Source of the DNA: Desulfuromonadales bacterium
GTDB taxonomy: Bacteria; Desulfobacterota; Desulfuromonadia; Desulfuromonadales; BM103
Direction: 5' to 3'
Assembly: GCA_030630015.1 (NCBI GenBank)
Contig: DAOVNV010000159.1
Location: forward strand, 1-5,650
DNA: 5,650 nt
Below the pieces are notes generated by a model. It had not been told where the DNA came from. It saw nothing but the letters and a program-made list of their open reading frames with translations, and did not search any database. The position numbers and the translations under genes were made by a program. Below are positions 1 to 5,558 of the stretch, piece by piece; position 1 is the stretch's first letter, and each line of letters starts with the position of its first letter.

Positions 1-393
1 AGGGTGCTGCAGGAGCAGATGCGGCAGATCTGCGACCGGGACGGTGTGGCTTTCTTTTGCCGCGATGCCGACAACCTGGATCATGCGCCGGTGGTTGTGC
101 TGATCGGGACCCGCAAGGAGCCGTTGGGTCTCCCCTGCTGCGGATACTGTGGGTTTGTCGATTGTGACGCAATGCAGGCCGCCGGCGGGACCTGCTCGTT
201 CAACAGCGGCGATCTTGGTATCGCGGTCGGTTCCGCCGCAGCCCGGGCGGCCGACTGCCGGGTTGACAACCGCATTATGTACTCGGCCGGCAAAGCGGCC
301 CTTGAACTCAACCTGCTCGGCGATGAAGTAAAAATCGCCTATGCAATCCCCTTGGCGGCGAAGGGGAAGAACCCGTTTTTTGACAGGAAATAA
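1..393 (+). CDS. DUF2148 ferredoxin-domain protein, 5'-truncated by window edge
   Basis: This is the C-terminal part (about 130 residues) of a DUF2148-family protein, a small uncharacterised family predicted to bind an iron-sulphur cluster. Numbering from the GTG at position 4, a cysteine cluster is visible at residues 45-54 (CCGYCGFVDC), followed by Cys64 and Cys85. The family-typical stretches IGTRKEPLGL (34-43), NRIMYSAGKAA (89-99) and a C-terminus resembling 'IPL..KGKNPFFDRK' also match. Family members are usually about 180 residues, so some 50 N-terminal residues should lie left of the window. The frame is open at base 1, so the GTG at 4 is probably an internal valine. The substrate and partners are unknown. 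The extra cysteine beside the first cluster cysteine (Cys45-Cys46) may or may not be a ligand. The gene precedes glnB on the same strand, but the 282-base gap with its own promoter argues against a shared operon. The family call is confident; the biochemical role is not known. Confidence 0.85.
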   Translation, partial: RVLQEQMRQICDRDGVAFFCRDADNLDHAPVVVLIGTRKEPLGLPCCGYCGFVDCDAMQAAGGTCSFNSGDLGIAVGSAAARAADCRVDNRIMYSAGKAALELNLLGDEVKIAYAIPLAAKGKNPFFDRK

Positions 394-399
394 AACCGC

Positions 400-426
400 C
401 ACTGCTTTTTATGCCTAAAAACAGTG
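400..426. other. Inverted repeat just after the DUF2148 gene
   Basis: CACTG at 400-404 pairs with CAGTG at 422-426, and TTTTT at 406-410 pairs with AAAAA at 417-421. This gives a 10-pair stem with one bulged C and a 6-base loop. It begins 7 bases after the stop codon, where a terminator would be expected. No T-tract follows it on either strand, so it is at best a weak terminator or an mRNA 3'-end stabiliser. Confidence 0.35.
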
Positions 427-446
427 CACCTGGCCCATATGGTGTC
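425..446. promoter_or_regulatory. Possible activator half-site pair upstream of glnB
   Basis: TGCACC (425-430) and GGTGTC (441-446) form an imperfect dyad about 120-145 bases upstream of the sigma-54 promoter, the usual distance for an enhancer. The half-sites resemble those of NtrC (TGCACY...GGTGCA). The spacer is 10 bases rather than the 5 of enterobacterial NtrC sites, and the second half has two mismatches. It is therefore only a candidate binding site for an NtrC-family activator. Confidence 0.2.
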
Positions 447-566
447 TAAAAAATAGCCGATTCTCGACAGGTATTTTTCCCGTCCTTGCTCTATCCTTCT
501 CTTTTAAAAAAATAAATTCCTTGTAAGTCAACTGGTTGTATGGTTTTTGTCGACTGCTGACCTTTT

Positions 567-582
567 GGGCAAGCTATTTGCT
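567..582 (+). promoter_or_regulatory. Sigma-54 (RpoN) promoter of glnB-glnA
   Basis: The sequence GGCAAG-CTAT-TTGC at 568-581 matches the sigma-54 consensus GGCACG-N4-TTGC at every fixed position except one (A for C). The invariant GG (568-569) and GC (580-581) are separated by exactly 10 bases. Transcription should start about 12 bases downstream, near 593, giving a leader of roughly 83 bases before the glnB ATG. Sigma-54 promoters need an enhancer-binding ATPase. NtrC-type control of glnA and PII genes under nitrogen limitation is well established in proteobacteria. The location directly upstream of glnB makes a chance match unlikely. Confidence 0.8.
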
Positions 583-595
583 CATATGTGGTGGC

Positions 596-633
596 AGCTG
601 GTCAGCTGGGGATTATCTGCTAAGCTGGTTAGC
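596..633 (+). repeat. 11-base direct repeat AGCTGGTYAGC in the glnB leader
   Basis: AGCTGGTCAGC at 596-606 and AGCTGGTTAGC at 623-633 differ at one base and are offset by 27 bases. Both lie at the start of the predicted leader RNA. Each can form a small hairpin: CAGC/GCTG around TGGTCA (595-608) and GCTAA/TTAGC around GCTGG (619-633). No T-tract follows, so this is not an obvious terminator. A protein or RNA-binding role is speculative. Confidence 0.45.
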
Positions 634-675
634 ATCGCGAGAATTGAGGGATTTCCGAATCAGGAGGAGTGTTCC

Positions 676-1014
676 ATGAGGAAAGTTGAAGCGATTATCA
701 AGCCGTTCAAGCTGGATGAAGTCAAGGAGGCCTTGAACGAGATTGGTATCCAGGGCATTACGGTGAGTGAGGTCAAGGGCTTTGGCCGCCAGAAGGGCCA
801 TACGGAACTTTACCGCGGGGCCGAGTACGTGGTCGATTTCATTCCCAAGATCAAGATGGAGATTATTGTCAGCGACGAAATGGCGTCCAAAGTGGTCGAG
901 GTGATCGCCGAGTCTGCCAAGACCGGGCGGATCGGTGATGGCAAGATTTTTGTGACCCCCGTCGACGAAATCATTCGGATACGCACCGGAGAAACCGGTG
1001 AGGATGCGGTGTAA
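676..1014 (+). CDS. glnB: Nitrogen regulatory protein PII
   Basis: This is the trimeric cytosolic signal protein that senses 2-oxoglutarate and ATP/ADP and reports nitrogen status to glutamine synthetase modification, NtrB-type kinases and other targets. The 112 residues match the family's usual length. Visible hallmarks are the T-loop with uridylylation Tyr51 in the YRGAEY signature (46-51), the ATP-site residues Gly37, Gln39 and Lys58, the C-terminal signature TGRIGDGKIF (83-92) with Gly87, Gly89 and Lys90, and Arg101/Arg103. The ATG at 676 is chosen because an AGGAGGAG ribosome binding site (662-669) lies 6 bases upstream and the N-terminus MRKVEAIIKP is canonical. The frame stays open further upstream, but that extension runs through the promoter. 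It is the first gene of an operon with glnA, 65 bases downstream, and is expected to be sigma-54 controlled. A GlnK-type paralogue is possible, but linkage to glnA rather than amtB favours glnB. Confidence 0.96.
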   Translation: MRKVEAIIKPFKLDEVKEALNEIGIQGITVSEVKGFGRQKGHTELYRGAEYVVDFIPKIKMEIIVSDEMASKVVEVIAESAKTGRIGDGKIFVTPVDEIIRIRTGETGEDAV

Positions 1015-1024
1015 AGAATAGGAA

Positions 1025-1059
1025 CGCGGGTCCCTCGTCCCGCGAACCTTTAATTTTTT
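1025..1059 (+). promoter_or_regulatory. GC-rich hairpin between glnB and glnA
   Basis: CGCGGG (1025-1030) and CCCGCG (1039-1044) form a perfect 6-pair GC stem with an 8-base loop, starting 10 bases after the glnB stop. A run of six T (1054-1059) follows, but only after a 9-base gap, so a fully efficient intrinsic terminator is unlikely. It could be a partial terminator, or an RNA processing or stability element that sets the glnB:glnA ratio. The stem is directly visible; its function is inferred. Confidence 0.5.
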
Positions 1060-1079
1060 AAAAACAAAGGAGAACACGT

Positions 1080-2489
1080 ATGAGTCCGCAGGAAGTCGTC
1101 AAGTTTGCCCAGGATAATGGCTGCAAGATGGTGGATTACAAGTTTCTGGATTTCGTAGGTATCTGGCAGCATTTTTCCACGCCGCTCAGCGAATTCGGAG
1201 AAGATACGTTCGAGGAGGGGATCGGTTTCGATGGTTCCTCGATTCGTGGTTGGCAGCCGATCCACAACAGTGACATGCTGATCATGCCCGATCCGTCCAC
1301 CGCTAAGATCGATCCGTTCGTGAAGGTGCCGACGCTGAGCCTGATCTGCAACATTATCGATCCGATCACCAAGGAAGGCTATACGCGTGATCCGCGTTTT
1401 ATTGCCCAGAAGGCCGAGGCCTACCTCAAGTCGACCGGTCTTGCCGATACTGCCTATTTCGGTCCAGAGCCGGAATTCTTTATCTTTGATGATGTGCGTT
1501 ACGATTCCAGTGCCAACGAGTCCTTCTATTCAATCGACTCCGTGGAAGGTGTCTGGAACACCGGTCGTGAAGAGTTCCCGAACCTCGGCTACAAGCCACG
1601 TCACAAGGAAGGCTACTTCCCTTGTGCTCCGACCGACTCGATGATCGACCTGCGCAATGAGATGGTCGAAGTGCTGCAGAGTGTCGGCATGACCATCGAG
1701 GCGGTCCATCACGAAGTGGCTTCCGGCGGCCAATCCGAGATTGATATGCGCTTCGACTCACTGCTCAGCATGGCCGATACGGTGCAGTGGTTCAAGTACA
1801 TCGTCAAAAATGTTGCATTCAGCAATGGCAAGACGGTCACCTTTATGCCGAAGCCGATCTACAACGACAACGGCTCAGGGATGCACTGTCACCAGTCGCT
1901 CTGGAAAGATGGTGTCAACCTGTTTGCCGGTGATGGTTACGGCGGTCTCTCCAAGATGGCCATGTACTACATCGGCGGTATTATCAAGCATGCCAAGGCT
2001 CTCTGTGCTTTCACCAACCCGAGCACCAACTCCTACAAGCGTCTTGTGCCCGGTTTCGAGGCACCGGTCAACCTGGCTTACTCCAACCGCAACCGTTCCG
2101 CTTCGCTGCGTATTCCGGTTACCGATAATCCGAAATCGAAGCGTGTCGAGTACCGTACGCCCGATCCGAGCTGCAACGGTTACCTCGCTTTCGCTGCCAT
2201 GATGATGGCCGGCCTTGACGGTGTCGAGAACAAAATCGACCCGGGCCAGCCGCTCGACAAGGATATCTATGGTCTGTCACCCGAGGAACTCAAGGACATT
2301 CCGAGCGTCGCCTCGTCCCTGGGCGATGCCCTGGATTCCCTGGAAGCTGATCACGACTTCTTACTCAAGGGTGATGTTTTCACCCAGGATGTCATTGACA
2401 TGTGGCTGTCCTACAAGCGTGAGAATGAGGTCAACCCGGTGCGGATGCGGCCATGCCCCGAGGAATTTGCGCTTTACTTTGATTGCTAA
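1080..2489 (+). CDS. glnA: Glutamine synthetase type I
   Basis: This cytosolic dodecameric enzyme joins ammonia to glutamate using ATP, the main route of ammonia assimilation. The 469 residues match the GSI-beta class almost position for position. Visible are the N-terminal beta-grasp loop FDGSSIRGW (50-58) with Asp51, metal ligands Glu130 and Glu132 in GPEPEFF, Glu212 and Glu220 in HHEVASGGQSEI, His269 in NGSGMHCHQSLW, Glu327 in the flap RLVPGFEAPVN, Arg339, Arg344, Glu357 and Arg359. The adenylylation site is Tyr397 in LDKDIYGL, so a GlnE-type adenylyltransferase is expected to control it. The ATG is preceded by AAGGAG (1067-1072) at 7 bases. It is the second gene of the glnB-glnA operon and is followed at once by a strong terminator. 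No truncation or missing catalytic residue is seen. Confidence 0.98.
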   Translation: MSPQEVVKFAQDNGCKMVDYKFLDFVGIWQHFSTPLSEFGEDTFEEGIGFDGSSIRGWQPIHNSDMLIMPDPSTAKIDPFVKVPTLSLICNIIDPITKEGYTRDPRFIAQKAEAYLKSTGLADTAYFGPEPEFFIFDDVRYDSSANESFYSIDSVEGVWNTGREEFPNLGYKPRHKEGYFPCAPTDSMIDLRNEMVEVLQSVGMTIEAVHHEVASGGQSEIDMRFDSLLSMADTVQWFKYIVKNVAFSNGKTVTFMPKPIYNDNGSGMHCHQSLWKDGVNLFAGDGYGGLSKMAMYYIGGIIKHAKALCAFTNPSTNSYKRLVPGFEAPVNLAYSNRNRSASLRIPVTDNPKSKRVEYRTPDPSCNGYLAFAAMMMAGLDGVENKIDPGQPLDKDIYGLSPEELKDIPSVASSLGDALDSLEADHDFLLKGDVFTQDVIDMWLSYKRENEVNPVRMRPCPEEFALYFDC

Positions 2490-2493
2490 AAAG

Positions 2494-2529
2494 AAAAAGA
2501 GCCGGGCTGAAAAGCCCGGCTCTTTTTTT
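2494..2529. terminator. Bidirectional intrinsic terminator after glnA
   Basis: AGAGCCGGGCT (2498-2508) and AGCCCGGCTCT (2513-2523) form a perfect 11-pair stem closed by a GAAA tetraloop. A T-run follows at 2523-2529, and an A-rich tract at 2490-2498 supplies the T-tract for the minus strand. It starts a few bases after the glnA stop and lies about 40 bases past the stop of the convergent glycosyltransferase gene, so it can end transcripts from both sides. Confidence 0.93.
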
Positions 2530-2565
2530 CGGGGACGAGCCACGCGGAACGCGAAAAAAAATCAT

Positions 2566-3567
2566 TCATCTCGTTGTCCGCTCGTTTTGCTGGCCAGTGG
2601 TGGTGATTATACTGTCAGGCCGTTCCTTTACGGACGATGGTATATGATTTTGCACGAAATAAAGAGGTCTGCGTTTGGTCTCATTGAACATCCTGCCGAG
2701 ATACTCTCCAATCACGCCGATAGACATCAACTGAACACCGCCCAGGAAAAGTATCACAACCATTAACGATGGGTAGCCTTTTACGGGATCACCATAAACC
2801 AGTGTCTTGTAGATGATGAACGATGCATAGCTGAAAGACCCGAGCGAGGTCAGCAGGCCGGCATAGGTGGCGATCTTCAGGGGGGCGATTGAAAACGAGG
2901 TGATGCCTTCCAGGGCTAAATTCCAAAGCAACCAGTAATCCCACTTGCTCTGTCCAGCGAAGCGGGGTTTGCGCTGATAGTAGACGGCGGTTTGGGGATA
3001 GCCGATCCAGGAGAACAACCCCTTCATAAAGCGATGCTGTTCGCGCAGTTGTGTGAGGGCATCGACAGCACGTCGGCTGAGCAGGCGGAAGTCGCCGGTA
3101 TCCGCCGGGATTTTGACCCGACTGACACGTTGAATCACGCGATAGAAGCTTTTGGCCGACAATTTTTTAAAGAATGTCTCGCCATCACGGGTTGTCCTTC
3201 TGGCGTAAACGACATCGTAGCCTTCCTGCCATTTCTGGATCAATTCCGGGATCACTTCAGGCGGGTCCTGCAGGTCGGCATCAATCACCACTGCGGCGTC
3301 TCCCCTGGCATGATCCAGACCGGCGGTGAGTGCGATCTCTTTACCAAAGTTCCTGCTGAGATCGATGATCGCTACGTGAGGTGCGCGCAATTGGTGCATG
3401 ACATCGATGGTGTTATCGGTGCTGCCATCGTTGACGTAAAGAACCTCCCATGCACAATTCAAGGTATCCATGACAGCAGAAAGCCGCCTGTGAAATTCCG
3501 GCAAGACTTCCCCTTCATTGTAGGCAGGGACAACAATCGAAAGAGTAAATCCTTTACTGTCTGGCAA
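2566..3567 (-). CDS. GT2-family polyprenyl-phosphate glycosyltransferase (GtrB/DPM1-like)
   Basis: This 333-residue protein is predicted to be a membrane-anchored glycosyltransferase that moves a sugar from a nucleotide donor onto undecaprenyl phosphate, for later use in lipopolysaccharide or other surface glycan modification. The GT-A domain shows SIVVPAYNEGE (10-20), VNDGSTDNT (45-53), the DXD-type motif DADLQDPP (96-103), GDFRLLSRR (158-166) and the segment around FMKGLFSWIGY (180-190). Two C-terminal membrane helices lie near 231-256 and 266-291, the typical GtrB/YkcC/ArnC arrangement. The start is TTG at 3567, chosen because the minus-strand sequence AGGGAGG lies 6 bases upstream and the N-terminal motif follows closely. 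The upstream partner, a GtrA-like gene, overlaps this start by 14 bases but is broken. The sugar cannot be told from sequence. The family is confident; the exact subfamily is not. Confidence 0.92.
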   Translation of the reverse strand: MPDSKGFTLSIVVPAYNEGEVLPEFHRRLSAVMDTLNCAWEVLYVNDGSTDNTIDVMHQLRAPHVAIIDLSRNFGKEIALTAGLDHARGDAAVVIDADLQDPPEVIPELIQKWQEGYDVVYARRTTRDGETFFKKLSAKSFYRVIQRVSRVKIPADTGDFRLLSRRAVDALTQLREQHRFMKGLFSWIGYPQTAVYYQRKPRFAGQSKWDYWLLWNLALEGITSFSIAPLKIATYAGLLTSLGSFSYASFIIYKTLVYGDPVKGYPSLMVVILFLGGVQLMSIGVIGEYLGRMFNETKRRPLYFVQNHIPSSVKERPDSIITTTGQQNERTTR

Positions 3568-3829
3568 GACAAGCCTCCCTGAATGTCCAGAACCTGTTGC
3601 AGAGGAAATCCCAAATCAGCACGATGGCTGTGGCGACCATCTAGCTGACAACGTAATGCTGCCATTGCGTCATGAGAAGCATGATCAGCGTATTCAGGCA
3701 TAATCCGCTGATTGCAACGGAAAAAAGCACGAACTGCCTGAAAAACAGTTTTATCAGATAGACTCGATTCTTGCCAACAGGCAAATTTTCGAGATTGGTG
3801 GCCCTCTGCAGATATCGGGAAAGGTTCAC
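3554..3829 (-). pseudogene. Decayed GtrA-family membrane protein with in-frame amber codon
   Basis: GtrA proteins are small four-helix membrane proteins, thought to help flip lipid-linked sugars made by GtrB partners. Reading from a weak GTG at 3829, 62 codons include a GtrA-like helix, RQFVLFSVAISGLCLNTLIM, and then meet TAG at 3643-3641. Straight after this stop, in the same frame, the sequence continues as MVATAIVLIWDFLCNRFWTF, the characteristic GtrA C-terminal helix and NRFWTFR motif, and ends at TAA 3556-3554. The TAG is one C-to-T change away from CAG (Gln). Read through, the protein would be only 97 residues and would hold just the second helix pair. The N-terminal half is not found in the 130 bases up to thrC. 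The GTG has no convincing ribosome binding site. A truncated remnant with a nonsense mutation is the simplest reading. A sequencing error at the TAG would not explain the missing first half. Confidence 0.72.
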
Positions 3830-3845
3830 CCAACTTGTTTACATC

Positions 3846-3881
3846 ATTATAAAAGTTACGTTATGGAAGATGGGCTGTCAA
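3846..3881 (-). promoter_or_regulatory. Possible promoter for the gtrA remnant/glycosyltransferase
   Basis: On the minus strand a perfect TTGACA (3881-3876) is followed by a perfect TATAAT (3851-3846), but with a 24-base spacer, too long for normal sigma-70 use. TTGACA with TAACTT at a 17-base spacing is an alternative. It sits in the gap after thrC, where a promoter for the downstream minus-strand gene would be expected. Either hexamer may be coincidental in this AT-rich stretch. Confidence 0.3.
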
Positions 3882-3959
3882 ATAAAATGGACGATAAACT
3901 GCCTGGACGACAGGAAGGGAAGGAAAGAGAAGGGAATTATTTAGCCAGCGGCCTTCGTT

Positions 3960-5360
3960 TTACGGATTCTCGTTTTCCGAGATTTTTATCAGAAAATCTT
4001 TCACCGCCTGAACACTCGCCTCGATCACCTCGCAACGAGTTTCCTTCTCTTCTATCCCCTGCAGGCTTTCCGGCCGTTGAGGCAGTTCACCGATCGCCTG
4101 TTCGACGGCCTGGTCAAACTTGGCCGGGTGGGCCGTGGCCAGGCAGATCACCGGTGCATCCTGAAGATTCAGGTTCTGGGCGGCACGAACACCAACTGCA
4201 GTGTGAGGATCAAGGGTGTAGCCGGTCGAGTTGTAGAACTCGCGAATGGTATCCACTGTGTGTGCGTCGTCGACGGCGGTTGCAAGGAATTCGTCGGCGA
4301 CCCTTCCCATGAGCGGCGCCGGAAATTGCAGGGCACCACTGTCCTGAAAGGCCGCAATAATGTTTCGCACCATGGCAGGGTTTTCATCGTAGAGGTAGAA
4401 GAGGTAGCGCTCGAAATTGCTGGCGATCTGGATGTCCATCGATGGCGACAGGGTTGGGTTGACTTTACTGATCGAGTAGTCGCCGGAGGTGATGAAGCGG
4501 CTCAGGATGTCATTAGCATTGGTGGCCAGGATCAGACGGCGGATCGGCAGGCCCATGCGCTTGGCGATGTAGCCGGCAAAGATGTCACCGAAATTGCCGG
4601 TCGGTACGGAGAAGTAGAATTCTTTTTCGCCGGTGGCCCTGCTGACCTGACCCCAGGCGTAGAAGTAGTAGACGATCTGGGCCAGAACCCTTGCCCAGTT
4701 GATCGAGTTGACAGCTCCCAGGGCATGTTCGCGCTTGAAGTTCAGGTCGCCGAAGATCTCCTTGACGATGCTCTGCCCATCGTCAAAAGTTCCCTGAATA
4801 GCCAGGTTGAAGACGTTTGGGTCGGTGACCGTGGTCATCTGCAGTTCCTGGATCGGCGAGACTTTCCTATGTGGGTGCAGGATGAAGATATTGATGTTTT
4901 TCTTGCCGCGAACCCCGTAAATAGCAGCGCTGCCGGTGTCACCTGAGGTGGCGCCAAGGATATTCATCTGCTCACCGCGCTCCTCGAGCAGGTACTCGAA
5001 CAGGTTGCCGAGCAGCTGCAGGGCGATGTCCTTGAAGGCGAGGGTGGGGCCGTGGAAGAGTTCGAGGATGTAGATACCGTCCTTGTGCACAACGGGGGTG
5101 ATTTCGGGATGGGTAAATGTCGAGTAAGAACGGTCAATCAGTTCCTTCAGGTCGTCGGCAGGGATATCAGTGGCGAAGCGTGAAATGATCCGGAACGCCA
5201 GCTCCGGGTAAGCAAGTCCGGCAAGCTCCTCGAGTTCATTGACGTCGATCTGCGGGATGCTCTCTGGCAACAGCAGACCGCCATCCTCCGCCAGCCCCAT
5301 CATGACAGCATCTTTGAATGAGATGCCGCGCACTTGCCCCCGCGTACTCTTGTATTTCAT
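3960..5360 (-). CDS. thrC: Threonine synthase
   Basis: This cytosolic PLP enzyme converts O-phospho-L-homoserine and water to L-threonine and phosphate, the last step of threonine synthesis. The 466 residues are within the family range. The N-terminal pattern MKYKSTRG...GLAEDGGLLLP is typical of the fungal-like/proteobacterial class. Visible are the PLP lysine Lys110 in HGPTLAFKDIALQ (103-115), the cofactor/substrate phosphate loop GATSGDTGSAA (136-146), VPTGNFGD (252-259) and the C-terminal ATAHPAKF (408-415). The ATG at 5360 is supported by GAGGA 6 bases upstream on the minus strand and by the canonical N-terminus. The next minus-strand gene is 130 bases downstream with no strong terminator between, so readthrough into the glycosyltransferase is possible. 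The upstream gap contains the heptamer arrays. Confidence 0.97.
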   Translation of the reverse strand: MKYKSTRGQVRGISFKDAVMMGLAEDGGLLLPESIPQIDVNELEELAGLAYPELAFRIISRFATDIPADDLKELIDRSYSTFTHPEITPVVHKDGIYILELFHGPTLAFKDIALQLLGNLFEYLLEERGEQMNILGATSGDTGSAAIYGVRGKKNINIFILHPHRKVSPIQELQMTTVTDPNVFNLAIQGTFDDGQSIVKEIFGDLNFKREHALGAVNSINWARVLAQIVYYFYAWGQVSRATGEKEFYFSVPTGNFGDIFAGYIAKRMGLPIRRLILATNANDILSRFITSGDYSISKVNPTLSPSMDIQIASNFERYLFYLYDENPAMVRNIIAAFQDSGALQFPAPLMGRVADEFLATAVDDAHTVDTIREFYNSTGYTLDPHTAVGVRAAQNLNLQDAPVICLATAHPAKFDQAVEQAIGELPQRPESLQGIEEKETRCEVIEASVQAVKDFLIKISENENP

Positions 5361-5422
5361 GGTTTGTCCTCGTCGTTGTGATATGGAGGCGGTATCTTAG
5401 CAGGAAAGGCGGGGGAAAAAAA

Positions 5423-5505
5423 GTGCTGAGTGCTGAGCGATGAGACAGGAAAAGTGCTGAGTGCTGAGCGATGAGCGATGAGACAGGAAAAGTGCTGAAT
5501 TATGA
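5423..5505 (+). repeat. Tandem heptamer array, plus orientation
   Basis: The stretch is built of 7-base units. Calling A = GTGCTGA and B = GCGATGA, the order is A-A-B, spacer GACAGGAAAA, A-A-B-B, spacer GACAGGAAAA, A, then the degenerate unit ATTATGA. The block from AAAA through A-A-B is an exact 26-base direct repeat (5419-5444 and 5450-5475). Each block differs by whole heptamer units, as expected from slippage. There is no coding potential and no CRISPR-like spacer diversity. Confidence 0.9.
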
Positions 5506-5525
5506 GTTGTAATTTTTGATTTTCA

Positions 5526-5553
5526 TCAGCACTCATCGCTCTGAATTCAGCAC
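5526..5553 (-). repeat. Heptamer array, inverse orientation
   Basis: Read on the minus strand from 5553 to 5526, four exact heptamers follow: A (GTGCTGA), ATTCAGA, B (GCGATGA), A. This is the same unit family as the array at 5423-5505 but in the opposite orientation, with a 20-base AT-rich gap between the arrays. The arms share AGTGCTGAATT (5491-5501) and AATTCAGCACT (5544-5554), a perfect 11-base inverted repeat. Confidence 0.88.
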
Positions 5554-5558
5554 TGAAT

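Noticed and set aside
547..675. N-terminal extension of glnB from an upstream TTG (155-residue version)
   Set aside because: The extension runs over the sigma-54 promoter and leader, lacks a ribosome binding site, and has no PII similarity. The ATG at 676 has a strong Shine-Dalgarno and the canonical N-terminus.
1741..2202. 153-codon plus-strand open frame inside glnA
   Set aside because: It lies in another frame of a fully conserved glnA. The composition is serine/threonine/arginine-rich and low quality, with no ribosome binding site.
2549..2568. CGCG-GAA-CGCG mini-hairpin next to an A8 run as an additional terminator
   Set aside because: The stem is only 4 pairs with a 3-base loop, and the T-tract precedes it on the minus strand, so the polarity is wrong. 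The adjacent 11-pair terminator accounts for termination.
2992..3582. 196-codon plus-strand open frame opposite the glycosyltransferase
   Set aside because: It is complementary to a gene with intact GT2 motifs and shows no recognisable domain.
3459..3833. 124-codon minus-strand open frame across the gtrA remnant
   Set aside because: It is in a different frame from the GtrA-like helices, is cysteine/histidine/arginine-rich, and has no membrane helices, so it is a shadow.
3930..3959. Terminator directly after thrC
   Set aside because: Only a 3-pair GCC/GGC stem is present and no T-tract follows, so I see no credible intrinsic terminator there.
4077..4946. 289-codon plus-strand open frame opposite thrC
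   Set aside because: It is antisense to thrC, which has all catalytic motifs. The translation is valine/glycine/aspartate-rich and resembles no family, as expected of a high-GC complementary-strand shadow.
5423..5553. CRISPR-like array
   Set aside because: Repeat units are only 7 bases, spacers are identical rather than unique, and no cas genes are nearby.
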